The notes under the pieces are model-generated. The model saw only the letters and a list, made by a program, of their open reading frames with translations. It had not been told where the DNA came from and ran no database searches. From Halobacillus aidingensis (lineage in GTDB: Bacteria; Bacillota; Bacilli; Bacillales; Halobacillaceae), in NCBI RefSeq assembly GCF_900104185.1, contig NZ_FNIZ01000001.1, positions 253,374-317,373 on the forward strand: a stretch of 64,000 nt of DNA, read 5' to 3'. Below, piece after piece: positions 28,716 through 38,849 of the stretch (position 1 is its first letter; each line of letters starts with the position of its first letter). The position numbers and the translations under genes were made by a program.

Positions 28716-29531
28716 ATGCGCACCGATTACCACGTCCATATGGCGGAAACCGGAAACCTTGATGTCGACTATCTACGAACCTACATAACAAAAGCGAAAG
28801 AAGAAGGAATCGAAGAATTAGGCGTATCTGAACATGCATATTTTTTTCAGGAAACACGCGACATTCTCTCCAACCCATGGGTGGAAAACCGTCGTACACT
28901 TGACTTTGAAACCTACCAAAAGATGTTTGATGAAGCAGCCAAAGCAGAACTCCCGATCAAGATGGGCATTGAAATGGATTACATGCCGGGGAAAGAAAAA
29001 GAGATGGAAGCCTTCATTTCTTCCCATCCTTTCGATTACGTGATCGGTTCAGTCCACTGGATCGATGAATGGGGCATCGATCTTGCGATTTACCGGGATG
29101 AATATGAAAAACGAGATTTAAAAGACGTCTACCAGCAATACTTTGACCGTGTCGTCACCCTTGCAGAGTCAGGACTTTTTGATTTTGTCGGACATATTGA
29201 TGTCATCAAAGTGTTCGGTTACCGGCCGGATGACAAAGAATTTTTGAAAGAACAATATAAACGCGCAGCAAAAGCTCTAGCGAAAACAGATACATGCATT
29301 GAAATCAGTTCGGCAGGCTTGCGCAAACCAGTTGGAGAACTCTATCCAGATCCGACGCTTTTACAAATGTGTAAAGATGAAGGTGTTGGAATCGTTCTCT
29401 GCTCGGATGCCCACAAGCCGGACCATATCGGGTACCGCTATGAAGAAGCGATCGATCTTGCAAAATCCGTTGGTTATACAGAAGTCCATACATTCTCCAA
29501 CCGCAAACGCCAGGTGCATCCCATTGGCTGA
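28716..29531 (+). CDS. PHP-domain phosphoesterase (histidinol-phosphatase-like)
   Basis: 271 residues. PHP metal motifs: DYHVHMAE at the N-terminus, SEHAYFF, GSVHWID, VGHIDVIK and CSDAHKPD. This matches the HisK-type histidinol-phosphatase family, though the absence of his genes nearby leaves the substrate open. GAGGAGGG lies before the ATG. The downstream Nudix gene starts inside its last codons, so the two are co-translated. Confidence 0.8.
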   Translation: MRTDYHVHMAETGNLDVDYLRTYITKAKEEGIEELGVSEHAYFFQETRDILSNPWVENRRTLDFETYQKMFDEAAKAELPIKMGIEMDYMPGKEKEMEAFISSHPFDYVIGSVHWIDEWGIDLAIYRDEYEKRDLKDVYQQYFDRVVTLAESGLFDFVGHIDVIKVFGYRPDDKEFLKEQYKRAAKALAKTDTCIEISSAGLRKPVGELYPDPTLLQMCKDEGVGIVLCSDAHKPDHIGYRYEEAIDLAKSVGYTEVHTFSNRKRQVHPIG

Positions 29532-30042
29532 CTTCATTTTTAAAAAGCGGTTTGGGCTCGAAAAAAATGAGGGGTACAAAACAAACAAGCGAACCGCAGT
29601 CAGAGGCATTCTTTTTCAAGAAGGAAAAATTCTGATGGTGAAGTCGAACCTCGGGGATTTCAAATTGCCTGGTGGTGGCGTTAATGATGGAGAAAAAGAT
29701 GAGGAAGCTCTCATCAGAGAAATCCAGGAAGAAACAGGCTTTAGGAACTGCCAGGTGAGGCAATTTGCCGGTGAGGTTGTGGAAAGCCACCTTGACGTGT
29801 ATGACCCGGAAGCCATATTTGAAATGACCTCCCGTTATTATTTTTGTGAGTGGTGGGGAGAGAAGGGCGGACAACAGCTGGATCCCTATGAGGAAGACCA
29901 GGACTTCACACCCGTATGGATAAGCGTCGAGGAAGCCCTTGCCCAAAACAGAAAAATACTGGATCAAACGAAAAAAAATCCATGGATCGAGCGAGAGAAT
30001 TACGTTTTAGTTCAATTACTGAATAACGTGCAAACTTCCTGA
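29524..30042 (+). CDS. Nudix hydrolase
   Basis: 172 residues. Nudix box intact: GGGVNDGEKDEEALIREIQEE followed by TGF (key residues G, E, REIQEE). A long open frame extends further upstream, but the TTG at 29524 has AGGTG seven bases before it and gives a family-like N-terminus; no ATG is available. Overlaps the PHP gene by eight bases. Substrate unknown. Confidence 0.75.
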   Translation: MADFIFKKRFGLEKNEGYKTNKRTAVRGILFQEGKILMVKSNLGDFKLPGGGVNDGEKDEEALIREIQEETGFRNCQVRQFAGEVVESHLDVYDPEAIFEMTSRYYFCEWWGEKGGQQLDPYEEDQDFTPVWISVEEALAQNRKILDQTKKNPWIERENYVLVQLLNNVQTS

Positions 30043-30059
30043 TATCCGAAAGATAAACG

Positions 30060-30096
30060 AAAAAAGCTCAACGTCACACCGACGCTGAGCTTTTTT
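30060..30096. terminator. Bidirectional terminator
   Basis: AAAAAGCTCA/TGAGCTTTTT stem extended by ACGTC/GACG, with T-runs on both strands, between converging genes. Confidence 0.85.
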
Positions 30097-30098
30097 CA

Positions 30099-31616
30099 TT
30101 AATATTGAATTGGTGCACCAGGTCCTACAGGGATTCCTAATAGCACCCAAACGAGCAACAGTAGCAACCAGCCAAGTAAGAACGCAACGGAATAAGGAAT
30201 CATCATGGAAATGAGTGTTCCAATCCCTAGCTTCTTATCATAGCGCTGAGCGAACGCGATGATGACCGGGAAGTATAGAAGCAACGGGGTAATCATGTTC
30301 GTCACAGAGTCTGCGATACGATAGAGCAATGTCGTAAACTCCGGAGAATAGCCAAGGTTCATCATGATCGGAACGAACACAGGGGCCAAAATTGTCCATT
30401 TAGCTGAAGAACTTCCAATGAAGAAGTTGACGACCATCGTCAATCCAATAAACGTTAAGATGAGTCCAATCCCATCAAACCCTGTAGAATTCAAAAAGTC
30501 TGCCCCGCGAAAAGCGATGACAGTCCCTAAATTCGTTTCACGGAAATACGCGATAAACTGTCCTGCCGTAAACGCAAGGGCAATATAACCGCTCATGCTT
30601 GCCATTGTTTTTCCAAGCAGTTTGGTAAGGTCCTTATCATTAGAAATCTCTTTTGTAACGATTCCATAAATCAAACCCGGGACCAAGAATAATAGGAAAA
30701 TGACGAATACCAATGCACTGAAAAACGGAGATTCAATATAGGCCCCGTCTCCACGCAAAGGACCAAAAGACAAGTAAGCCATGAGAGCAAACGTAATCAG
30801 AAAACCGATCCCAGCAAGACGCATCCCTTTTTTCTCAAGAGCGGTCAACTCATCGATTTCCCCTTCCTGCTCACCTTCATACTTACCAAGTCTGGGTTCT
30901 ACGATTTTTTCAGTTACGAGCGTACCAATAAGAGTGATCAGAACGACAGACACGGCTGCGAAGAAGTAATTCATTGTGACCGTAATCGTTTCTGCATAAG
31001 CAGGGTCAATCGTACGTGTCGCTTCAGCAGTCAACTCCTGAAGGATGGCATCGGTAGACGTGAGAGCTAAATTGGCACCAAACCCACCAGACACACCTGC
31101 AAAGGCGGCAGCAAGTCCAGCAAGCGGGTGTCGCCCAAGTCCTAAGAAAAGGACGGCTCCAAGTGGTGGAAGTACAACGTAACCGGCGTTGACCGCTACA
31201 CTGGACATGACTCCGGCGAAAACTAAAGCGGCCGTCAACAATTTTTGAGGAAAGGAAAACACAATTCCTTTCAAAGAAGCATTGATTAAACCCGTTTGTT
31301 CAGCAAGACCAATGCCGAGCATGGTCACAAGAACGGCTCCAAGCGGCGGAAACCCAATAAAGTTATCGACCGCGCTGTTAAATATATAATCCAATCCACT
31401 CAGACTAAAAAGGTTTTTCACCTCTACGGCTTCCCCTGTCGTTGGATTTGTGACAGATACACCGGCAAAAATTCCAGAAATAATCACTACGATAAATGCT
31501 AATATAGCAAACAGCAACAATGGTGATGGAAGCTTATTCCCCAGCCATTCGATGCCATCTAAAATACGAAATAAAAACCTACGACCAGATGAAATCTCTG
31601 CTCTGTTTTCCTCCAT
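30099..31616 (-). CDS. AbgT-family transporter
   Basis: 505 residues, about eleven to thirteen membrane segments. AbgT-family proteins import p-aminobenzoyl-glutamate or export p-aminobenzoate and sulfonamides. The family-typical regions ANLALTSTDAILQELT (near 180) and NFFIGSSSAKWTILAPVFVP (near 395) are present. AGGGAGGG precedes the ATG. Stands alone. Confidence 0.88.
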   Translation of the reverse strand: MEENRAEISSGRRFLFRILDGIEWLGNKLPSPLLLFAILAFIVVIISGIFAGVSVTNPTTGEAVEVKNLFSLSGLDYIFNSAVDNFIGFPPLGAVLVTMLGIGLAEQTGLINASLKGIVFSFPQKLLTAALVFAGVMSSVAVNAGYVVLPPLGAVLFLGLGRHPLAGLAAAFAGVSGGFGANLALTSTDAILQELTAEATRTIDPAYAETITVTMNYFFAAVSVVLITLIGTLVTEKIVEPRLGKYEGEQEGEIDELTALEKKGMRLAGIGFLITFALMAYLSFGPLRGDGAYIESPFFSALVFVIFLLFLVPGLIYGIVTKEISNDKDLTKLLGKTMASMSGYIALAFTAGQFIAYFRETNLGTVIAFRGADFLNSTGFDGIGLILTFIGLTMVVNFFIGSSSAKWTILAPVFVPIMMNLGYSPEFTTLLYRIADSVTNMITPLLLYFPVIIAFAQRYDKKLGIGTLISMMIPYSVAFLLGWLLLLLVWVLLGIPVGPGAPIQY

Positions 31617-31742
31617 TATATACCCTCCCTACAAAGTCGATGAATTAAGTCGGAATTAAATTTAACAAGAGAAAGTCTCAAAGTCAAAGCTTTTGTACTA
31701 GATTTTACAAAACTATAAAATGGAATCACTTTTTCCATAATA

Positions 31743-31772
31743 AAAAGACAAACCTGTCGAGGTTTGTCTTTT
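31743..31772 (-). terminator. serA operon terminator
   Basis: Twelve-base stem AAAAGACAAACC/GGTTTGTCTTTT with a short T-rich tail on minus. Confidence 0.75.
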
Positions 31773-31825
31773 CATTTATTAAATAATAGCAATTATCTTG
31801 GATCAGCTCCCATAAATGGATACAA

Positions 31826-33409
31826 TTAAATCGTCAAACACTGCACTTGCTTGATATCTTCAATTTGAGCAAGCTTTTCGTTACACTCCCCATCCACCGG
31901 TTTGTCTACCGTGAGCACCATGACGGCTTCTCCACCTTCATTCGTACGTCCAACCTGCATAGTTGCAATGTTGATTTCATGTTCGGCAAGTAAGCTCCCC
32001 ACGCGGCCGATCGCGCCTGGCTGGTCGGTGTGGCGGATCACGACAAGGTGTCCCTCTGGAACAACGTCGATGGAATACTGATCAAACTGCACGATACGTG
32101 CGCCTAAACCGTTCAGCAGCGTACCGGCAAGGCTGCGCTTTTCCTGATCGGTCTCGATTTCGACGGTGATCAAGTTCGTGAATCCTTTCGTTTGGGTCGA
32201 CTTCTGCTCATTTACCGTAATCCCTTTATCAGAAGCTGTCTTGAACGCATTCACATCATTCACACGTTCTCCGATATGACGTTTCAATATCCCTTTGACG
32301 GCAATCCTTGTAAGAGGCATTGTATCAACCTCAAGCAAATCGCCACTATAATAAACGTTCACACGCTCAAGCGTACCTTCCACCACTTTTGATAAAAAGG
32401 CGCCTAAACGTTCAGAGAGCTTGAAGTAAGGGGAGAGCTTCTCCATCATTTCTGATGACACAGAAGGTAGATTTACCGGGTTTCTCACCGTTCCTCCGCG
32501 CAATAGTTCCAGCACATCGTAGCTGACGTCTGTCGCGACGTTTTCCTGAGCTTCGATCGTACTTGCACCGAGGTGAGGGGTGGCAATCACTTCCGGCAAG
32601 GATAACAACGGATGCTCCGTCGCAGGTTCTTCTTCAAAGACATCAAGCGCTGCCCCGGCGATTTTCCCTGATTGGATCGCTTCATAAAGTGCATTTTCTT
32701 CTACAATCCCTCCACGGGCACAATTCAATATACGGGCTCCCGTCTTCATCATGGCAATGGCTTCTTCATTAATCAGATGCTTCGTTTTGTCAATCAGAGG
32801 GGTATGAACAGTCAGGAAGTCTGCCTGTTTGAGAACTTCCTCTAATGTCCCATGTGTGACACCTGCTTTTTCTGCTTTTTCTTCATTCAGAAACGGATCG
32901 AAGGCGACAACTTTCATGCGGTGACCTTTGGCGCGCTGGGCGACTTCGCGACCGATACGTCCGAAACCGACAATGCCGAGCACTTTATCTTTCAACTCAA
33001 CGCCGACGAATTTTTTACGTTCCCACCGTTTTTGTTGGAGCTGATGATAAGCTTGCGGAATGTTCCGAGCTAACGACATGAGCATCGCCATCGTGTGTTC
33101 GGCTGTCGAGATCGTATTCCCATCAGGGGCATTCACGACAATGACGCCGTTTTCCGTGGCCGCATCGAGATCGATGTTATCGACTCCCACTCCCGCACGG
33201 CCGATAATCTTCAAATGAGGGGCATGTTCAATGACTTCTCTTGTCACTTGCGTCTGGCTTCTTACGATAAGTGCTTCTGCCGAACCGATTTCCTCCAACA
33301 ACTGCTCATGAGATAAGTTCGGATTCATGACGGTTTCGATATCTTCCGCCTCTAATAGAGGTCTGATTCCATCTTCACTCAGTGGATCACTAATCAATAC
33401 GCGGTGCAT
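31826..33409 (-). CDS. serA: D-3-phosphoglycerate dehydrogenase
   Basis: 527 residues, the long form. N-terminal substrate and NAD domains ([15 protein letters not shown] near 73, [13 protein letters not shown] near 147, [17 protein letters not shown], catalytic His in HLGAST), an intervening allosteric domain (about 315-450) and a C-terminal ACT domain (about 455-527) that senses serine. First step of serine synthesis. Two bases after the aminotransferase gene; GGGAGG precedes the ATG. Confidence 0.95.
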   Translation of the reverse strand: MHRVLISDPLSEDGIRPLLEAEDIETVMNPNLSHEQLLEEIGSAEALIVRSQTQVTREVIEHAPHLKIIGRAGVGVDNIDLDAATENGVIVVNAPDGNTISTAEHTMAMLMSLARNIPQAYHQLQQKRWERKKFVGVELKDKVLGIVGFGRIGREVAQRAKGHRMKVVAFDPFLNEEKAEKAGVTHGTLEEVLKQADFLTVHTPLIDKTKHLINEEAIAMMKTGARILNCARGGIVEENALYEAIQSGKIAGAALDVFEEEPATEHPLLSLPEVIATPHLGASTIEAQENVATDVSYDVLELLRGGTVRNPVNLPSVSSEMMEKLSPYFKLSERLGAFLSKVVEGTLERVNVYYSGDLLEVDTMPLTRIAVKGILKRHIGERVNDVNAFKTASDKGITVNEQKSTQTKGFTNLITVEIETDQEKRSLAGTLLNGLGARIVQFDQYSIDVVPEGHLVVIRHTDQPGAIGRVGSLLAEHEINIATMQVGRTNEGGEAVMVLTVDKPVDGECNEKLAQIEDIKQVQCLTI

Positions 33410-33411
33410 CT

Positions 33412-34572
33412 CTATTCCTCCCTTGTACGTTCCAAATAAACGGCTTGCGCAGCTGCGACACCCGCTCCAGGTTCGAATTCATGACCTAAACGTTTCAAGA
33501 CAATTTCAAGAATTCCTATATATTGAAGAACATTAGCAGGACGACAGTATCCCATGTGTCCAATCCTGAAAATTTCACCCTTCATATGCTTCTGTCCGCC
33601 AGCTAAAATAAGGCCGAACTCTTCATTCGCCACTTTTCGGAGTTGTTCTGCCTCAAAAGATTCTGGTCGGATCGATGTGACGGTCGATGAAGCATCTTCG
33701 TCAGAGACCAACAGAGGCAGGTTCAAGGCACGGCAAGCGTCCCGTGTCATTTCTTTCATCGTTTGGTGACGTTCAAAAACCCGATCTAAGCCTTCCTCTT
33801 CCAACAATCCAAGGACCTGCTGGAGACCGAAAAGAAGGGAAAGAGCAGGTGTGAAAGGAGTCTGCCCACCTTCAAGCTGTTGACGGTATTTCCGTAAATC
33901 TAAGTAAAAACGAGGACGCGGATTTTCATCAATGACTGACCAGGCCTGAGCTCCGACAGCCAAAAACGCGAGCCCCGCAGGAAGCATCATCGCTTTTTGT
34001 GAACCTGAAACTAAGATATCGATTCCAGACTGATCCATCTTCACTTCGGCGCCTCCAATAGAAGAAACCCCATCGACGATGACCAGAGCTGAACTTATAG
34101 ATTTTACACGCTCAGCAATTTTTTCCACCGGATGCATGACCCCTGTAGATGTTTCACAGTGTGTAAGAAAAACGGCCTTCGTATCGGGATGTTCTTGAAG
34201 TGCTTCTTCCACTTGGGAGATCTCGACTGCTTTTCCCCATGAAACCTCAACGCGTACCACATCCAATTCATACGTCTCACAAATCTGAGCAAAACGATCT
34301 CCGAATGCTCCAGCGACTACGACAATTGCTTTGTCCCCGGGCTTGGTCGTGTTTACAACAGATGCTTCCAAAGAAGACGTCCCGCTCCCTGTAACGACCA
34401 GCACCTCTCCAGATGTACCGAACACCGGCTTCAGTTTAGGAGCAATAGCATTGATCAAATCTTTGGCCTTTCCACCACGGTGGCCGATCATCGGTTGATT
34501 CATGCTCCGTTCTACACTCGGTGGAATTGGCGTTGGACCAGGGGTGTGCAACAAATCCCATTCACGTTTCAT
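33412..34572 (-). CDS. Class V aminotransferase, likely phosphoserine aminotransferase role
   Basis: 386 residues, alanine/serine-glyoxylate (pyruvate) aminotransferase type of fold I PLP enzymes. TPGPTPIPPSV at the N-terminus, VTGSGTSSLEA (PLP phosphate site), DGVSSIGG and the PLP lysine in SGSQKAMMLPAG. I prefer the ATG at 34572 (GGAGG eleven bases upstream), which gives the family start; a longer form from 34617 is possible. Directly upstream of serA in the same transcript, so it probably transaminates 3-phosphohydroxypyruvate in place of SerC. That function is inferred from context. Confidence 0.8.
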   Translation of the reverse strand: MKREWDLLHTPGPTPIPPSVERSMNQPMIGHRGGKAKDLINAIAPKLKPVFGTSGEVLVVTGSGTSSLEASVVNTTKPGDKAIVVVAGAFGDRFAQICETYELDVVRVEVSWGKAVEISQVEEALQEHPDTKAVFLTHCETSTGVMHPVEKIAERVKSISSALVIVDGVSSIGGAEVKMDQSGIDILVSGSQKAMMLPAGLAFLAVGAQAWSVIDENPRPRFYLDLRKYRQQLEGGQTPFTPALSLLFGLQQVLGLLEEEGLDRVFERHQTMKEMTRDACRALNLPLLVSDEDASSTVTSIRPESFEAEQLRKVANEEFGLILAGGQKHMKGEIFRIGHMGYCRPANVLQYIGILEIVLKRLGHEFEPGAGVAAAQAVYLERTREE

Positions 34573-34743
34573 ACTTCCTTCAACCTCCTCTATATTCAGT
34601 GATTCACTTTTCTCCATAGATCCTTTTATGCTTTAGAAAAGCAATGATATTCTCTAATCCTATCAAAGAAAGAACCATTGTCAATTAAATTAGAATATTC
34701 TGTTCAACGACATTTTTTTCTTATTTTTATCGAATAAAGGACT

Positions 34744-34772
34744 TTGATTTTTTTCTTTTTTATCTGTATAAT
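34744..34772 (+). promoter_or_regulatory. Sigma-A promoter of the peptide-binding lipoprotein gene
   Basis: TTGATT (34744-34749) and TATAAT (34767-34772), 17 bases apart, 47 bases before the start codon. Confidence 0.65.
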
Positions 34773-34819
34773 TCAAAAAGTAATTATTTTTAGAAAATTA
34801 AAAATAGGGGGAATTCACT

Positions 34820-36517
34820 TTGAGAAAGCATCTATTGGTGTTAATGGCACTGATGTTCGCACTGTTCCTTGCAGCTTGTAGCGGGGGAGACAGCGAAACA
34901 TCAACAGACACAGGTGAAGAAAACACGGATGAAACATCTGAAGAAACAACTGAACAGTCAGACGAGGGAGAAGCTTCCGGAAATCAAGAAATTACCGTAA
35001 CAGCGAAAAGTGAGATCCCTAGCATGGATCCATCTCTAATCACCGATTCGGTCGGTTTCCAGTGGGCTGGGGAAACTTATGAAGGGCTATACCGCCTGGA
35101 TGAGAACAGCCAGCTTGTAGATGGAATGGCAGAAAGCTCCGAAGTGAGTGAAGACGGCCTGACATGGACATTTAAATTGCGTGATGCGGAATGGTCCAAC
35201 GGTGACCCTGTCACAGCACACGACTTCGTATATGCATGGAGAAGAGCTGTCGACCCAGAGGTTGGCTCTGAGTACGGCCCTTACTTCCTTGGAGGCATCA
35301 TTAAAAATGCCCAAGCCATCAGTGATGGTGAAGCAGAACTTGAAGATCTGGGCGCTACAGCAAAAGATGATAAAACCCTTGTCGTAGAACTTGAAAAGCC
35401 TGTCCCATACTTCAAGTCTATGACGGTATTCATTACATTCATGCCGTTGAACCAGAAGTATGTAGAAGAACAGGGCGACAAATTTGCTACAGAAGCTGAA
35501 TATACAATTTCTAACGGGCCATTCCAAATGACGGAATGGAATCACGGCGAAGGCTGGACCGTTGAGAAAAGTGATACGTACTGGGATGCTGACACCGTTC
35601 AATTAGAAACGATTAATGCAAAAGTAATTAAAGAAGTTTCCACTGGTGTCAACCTTTATGATACTGGTGAAATCGATCAGACGGAATTGAACGCTGAATT
35701 CGTGGACCAGTACCGCACGAGCGACGCTTTCAATGTTGCTGAAAAACCATACTTATACTTCTTCAAGTTCAACCAGGAGAATAACGAAGCTCTTGCGAAT
35801 GCAGACATTCGTAAAGCGATTTCCTACGCGATTGACCGTCAGTCACTCGTTGACGTCATTTTGAACGATGGATCTGTACCAGCAGAAGGCTATGTTCCAT
35901 CCAACTTTGTTTCTATGCCGGACAGTGATCAGGACTTCCGTGAAGCTCAAGGTCCGTTGGTAGAATATAACGTTGAAAAAGCAAAAGAACATTGGCAGAA
36001 AGGCCTGGAAGCACTAGGTACCGATTCTGTTGAAATCGAACTGCTTGGTGATGATACAGGGACTTCCAAAGACGTTCTTGCCTACTATAAGAACCAACTG
36101 GAAGAAAACCTTGAAGGCGTAACCATCAACTTGATGGAAGTACCATTTAAAGAACGTGTCCGCCGTGACAACGAAGGCGAATTCGAAATGGAAGCTGCTA
36201 CATGGGGTCCAGACTATGTTGACCCGAACACATACTTGAACATGTACCTTACAGATGGTCAGAACAACAACATGGGCTACTCCAGCGAAGAGTATGACGC
36301 GTTGATTGAAAAAGCGAACGGCGAGTATGCCCAAGAACCTGAAAAACGTTATGAAACATTCTTGGAAGCTGAAAGACTGCTTCTAGAAGAAGATCAAGCG
36401 GTAGCACCAATCTATCAGGATGCAAAAGCTCAACTTTTCCGTCCTTCGATCAAAGGTGTCTTCACCACAGCAACAGGCCCGGAATTTGAATTTAAATGGG
36501 CTTATGTAGAAGAGTAA
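34820..36517 (+). CDS. Peptide ABC transporter substrate-binding lipoprotein (OppA type)
   Basis: 565 residues. Signal peptide with lipobox LAAC (lipidated Cys20), a very acidic Ser/Thr/Glu linker (about 21-58), then an SBP_bac_5 domain through the C-terminus (WTFKLRDAEWSNGDPVTAHDF is abbreviated here to its WTFKLRDA start). Captures oligopeptides at the outer membrane face. Starts with TTG after AGGGGG. No permease or ATPase genes flank it, so it must serve a transporter encoded elsewhere. Own promoter and terminator. Confidence 0.92.
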   Translation: MRKHLLVLMALMFALFLAACSGGDSETSTDTGEENTDETSEETTEQSDEGEASGNQEITVTAKSEIPSMDPSLITDSVGFQWAGETYEGLYRLDENSQLVDGMAESSEVSEDGLTWTFKLRDAEWSNGDPVTAHDFVYAWRRAVDPEVGSEYGPYFLGGIIKNAQAISDGEAELEDLGATAKDDKTLVVELEKPVPYFKSMTVFITFMPLNQKYVEEQGDKFATEAEYTISNGPFQMTEWNHGEGWTVEKSDTYWDADTVQLETINAKVIKEVSTGVNLYDTGEIDQTELNAEFVDQYRTSDAFNVAEKPYLYFFKFNQENNEALANADIRKAISYAIDRQSLVDVILNDGSVPAEGYVPSNFVSMPDSDQDFREAQGPLVEYNVEKAKEHWQKGLEALGTDSVEIELLGDDTGTSKDVLAYYKNQLEENLEGVTINLMEVPFKERVRRDNEGEFEMEAATWGPDYVDPNTYLNMYLTDGQNNNMGYSSEEYDALIEKANGEYAQEPEKRYETFLEAERLLLEEDQAVAPIYQDAKAQLFRPSIKGVFTTATGPEFEFKWAYVEE

Positions 36518-36524
36518 AGAATCT

Positions 36525-36557
36525 AAAAACGACAGGGACTTTTCCCTGTCGTTTTTT
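36525..36557 (+). terminator. Terminator of the peptide-binding lipoprotein gene
   Basis: ACGACAGGGA/TCCCTGTCGT stem followed by a seven-base T-run. Confidence 0.88.
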
Positions 36558-36637
36558 TACATTCATAGTCTTGAAATTTCCCGTCTATTCGCGATATAGT
36601 CTCTTAAGGTATGAAAAAACGAAAGGGGCGGATGGAC

Positions 36638-37267
36638 ATGAAGCGCATCTATATGAGGACGATGTATTATACGGTAGGCATTATCATCATGACACTTGGC
36701 ATCGCCTTGACCATCCAGTCTGCACAAGGTACGTCTCCATTTGATGCCCTTCTCGTCGGTCTGCACCGGACGTTCGGTCTGACAATCGGAAGTTGGGAGA
36801 TCGTTGTCGGTTTCAGTATGATCGTATTCAATGCTATTGCTGAAAAAAGACGACCAGAGCTCCTTGCTTTGGCGACATCTCTTTTAACTGGAATCGGCAT
36901 CGATTTTTGGGTCTTTACCATCCGCGATACGATCCATCCAGATGTGTTTTGGACGCAGATGATCTGCTTGGTTGTTGGAATGGTCATTGCAGGTTTCGGT
37001 ATTGCGCTTAACCTTCAAGCAGACTTCGCCCCGAACCCATTCGACCGGATGATGCTCGTTGTCAGTAAACTCACGGGCTGGAACGTGTCCATCTCAAGGG
37101 CGCTCATCAGTATTCTCCTGGTTATTCTCGCCTTTCTCTTCAGCGGGGCGATTGGCATTGGCACTGTACTGATCACCCTGTTCAGCGGACCAGTCATTCA
37201 AGGTTTCATGGCGCAAATCAATAAATTTGATCAGCGCCTGCAGCCCGTTGCCCCTTCCTGTTCATAA
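36638..37267 (+). CDS. YczE/YitT-like membrane protein
   Basis: 209 residues with five to six membrane segments. The N-terminal pattern (GIALTIQSAQGTSPFDAL) and its internal echo (GFGIALNLQADFAPNPFDRM, residues about 118-137) show an internal duplication, as in the YczE/YyaS/YitT group. Function unknown. I chose the ATG at 36638 after AAAGGGG; two earlier in-frame ATGs (36611, 36632) lie too near or lack ribosome sites. Confidence 0.7.
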   Translation: MKRIYMRTMYYTVGIIIMTLGIALTIQSAQGTSPFDALLVGLHRTFGLTIGSWEIVVGFSMIVFNAIAEKRRPELLALATSLLTGIGIDFWVFTIRDTIHPDVFWTQMICLVVGMVIAGFGIALNLQADFAPNPFDRMMLVVSKLTGWNVSISRALISILLVILAFLFSGAIGIGTVLITLFSGPVIQGFMAQINKFDQRLQPVAPSCS

Positions 37268-37407
37268 AAAACCCATGCCCCTAGAGACAAGAGAATGCAT
37301 GATTAACTCATCTGGATGAAGGTGAATTTTCCTTTCAGTGGAGGGTTGCTTATGTCACGAAAGTAGGAACAATGTGAGTGTAGCCCTTCAGAATCATGTA
37401 TCCAAAC

Positions 37408-37446
37408 AAAAAGAGACGGAATCAAATTGTGATTCCGTCTCTTTTT
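37408..37446. terminator. Bidirectional terminator
   Basis: Seventeen-base stem beginning AAAAAGAGACGGAATCA, loop AATTG, T-runs on both strands; lies between the YczE-like gene and hmp. The 140 bp before it show nothing else. Confidence 0.85.
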
Positions 37447-38666
37447 TATAACTCTCCTTGAGGTCCAAAAAATTCATAATGAATACGGTCTTCAGGAATT
37501 CCCCAACGATTCAGCATGCCATAAACAGCCTTCATGAACCCTTCCGGTCCGCAAAAATAAAATTCTGCTTCTTCAGGAGCAATTGTCTTCAACCAATCAA
37601 GTGTAATATAACCTTCTGATTTGTGCAGTCCTTTCAACAAGTCATTCTCCTCAGGCTTTTCATATATGAGGTGGGCCGTACCTGGTTTTGACTCTTCAAT
37701 TTCCTCTTTAAAAGCGTGCACACGTCCGTTTCTTGCAGCATGGATGAAATGAACCTGACGATTCGGCTGAGCTTTCTGTGCGTACTTCCACATGCTCATC
37801 AAAGGTGTGAGCCCTACACCTCCACTAATCAAAACAAGTGGACGTTCGGTATGGGTATCTAGATAAAAGTCTCCCGCTGGGGCACTGACAGGAATGGAAT
37901 CCCCAGCTTCAACCTGATCATGCAACCAGGAAGAAACCATACCGTCAGGGTGATTCAAGAGTCCTCGTTCTTTTTTAACACTAGTTCTGTAGTATGATTT
38001 TCCCGGGGCATCAGAAAGACTGTACTGTCTAAGGTGCGTATAGGTTTCTCCTGGGATTTCTGCCTTGATGGTTAAATATTGGCCGGGTTTGTAAGTAGGT
38101 AATGCTTTTCCGTCTTTTGGTTCCAAATAGAAAGAAGTGATTTCCTCACTCTCTTTAACCTTATCCACCACATCAAATAAGCGGTACCCGATCCAGCCGC
38201 CTTTTTGCTGTTCTGCTTCCTGGTACAACTCTTTTTCCACTCCAATAAAAGCATCAGCAATGACTCCGTAAGCTTTCCCCCATGCCTCAATAATGTCATC
38301 GGTGGCTGCATCCCCAAGGACCTCTTTAATGGCTTTTAACAAGTATTCTCCTACGATCGGGTAATGTTCAGGTTTCACATTTAAACTACGGTGCTTTTCT
38401 GCAATTTGTTTAACACGCGGAACAATGACCTCGAGTTGATCAATGTATTGGGCAGCCGCATAAACCGTATTGGCAAGCGCCTTTGGCTGATCCCCGACCC
38501 GCTGGTGTGTCTGGTTAAAAATATTTTTCAACTCTGGATGATCTTCAAACATCCGTTTGTAAAAGTGACGCGTAATCGCTTCTCCATGTTCTGCTAATAC
38601 AGGAACGGTTGATTTAATCGTCTTTGTTGTCTGTTGATCGAGAATTTCAGTCGCCTTCGTAGACAT
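37446..38666 (-). CDS. hmp: Flavohemoglobin / nitric oxide dioxygenase
   Basis: 406 residues. N-terminal globin (about 1-140; proximal haem His92 in [17 protein letters not shown]), FAD-binding domain (about 150-255, [10 protein letters not shown]) and NAD-binding domain ([13 protein letters not shown] near 275, YFCGPEGFM near 375). Converts NO and O2 to nitrate using NADH. Divergent from nsrR, with NsrR-type operators over its promoter. Confidence 0.96.
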   Translation of the reverse strand: MSTKATEILDQQTTKTIKSTVPVLAEHGEAITRHFYKRMFEDHPELKNIFNQTHQRVGDQPKALANTVYAAAQYIDQLEVIVPRVKQIAEKHRSLNVKPEHYPIVGEYLLKAIKEVLGDAATDDIIEAWGKAYGVIADAFIGVEKELYQEAEQQKGGWIGYRLFDVVDKVKESEEITSFYLEPKDGKALPTYKPGQYLTIKAEIPGETYTHLRQYSLSDAPGKSYYRTSVKKERGLLNHPDGMVSSWLHDQVEAGDSIPVSAPAGDFYLDTHTERPLVLISGGVGLTPLMSMWKYAQKAQPNRQVHFIHAARNGRVHAFKEEIEESKPGTAHLIYEKPEENDLLKGLHKSEGYITLDWLKTIAPEEAEFYFCGPEGFMKAVYGMLNRWGIPEDRIHYEFFGPQGEL

Positions 38667-38690
38667 ACTTAAAAACCCCTTTTATTAATT

Positions 38691-38759
38691 GATGTATTTT
38701 ATATACATCTTTATTATAAGGAGTCCTTCCTCGCAAAAGCAATATTTAAAATACATCTT
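38691..38759 (-). promoter_or_regulatory. hmp promoter with two NsrR-type operators
   Basis: Site 1 (38691-38709) is the dyad GATGTAT-N5-ATACATC; site 2 (38741-38759) reads AAGATGTATTTTAAATATT on minus. Both resemble the AT-rich ATRTATnnnnATAYAT dyad of Bacillus NsrR. Between them lies an hmp promoter on minus: TTGCTT (-35), 18-base spacer, TATAAT (-10, 38713-38718). Site 1 covers the start and site 2 abuts the -35. Confidence 0.7.
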
Positions 38760-38849
38760 TTGTGACAGAAAACAAAACATTGCTTAATTAAGACAGCCAG
38801 GGCAGTTTATGATAAGATAATAAAAAAACAAGAATGAGGGTTAAAATAG

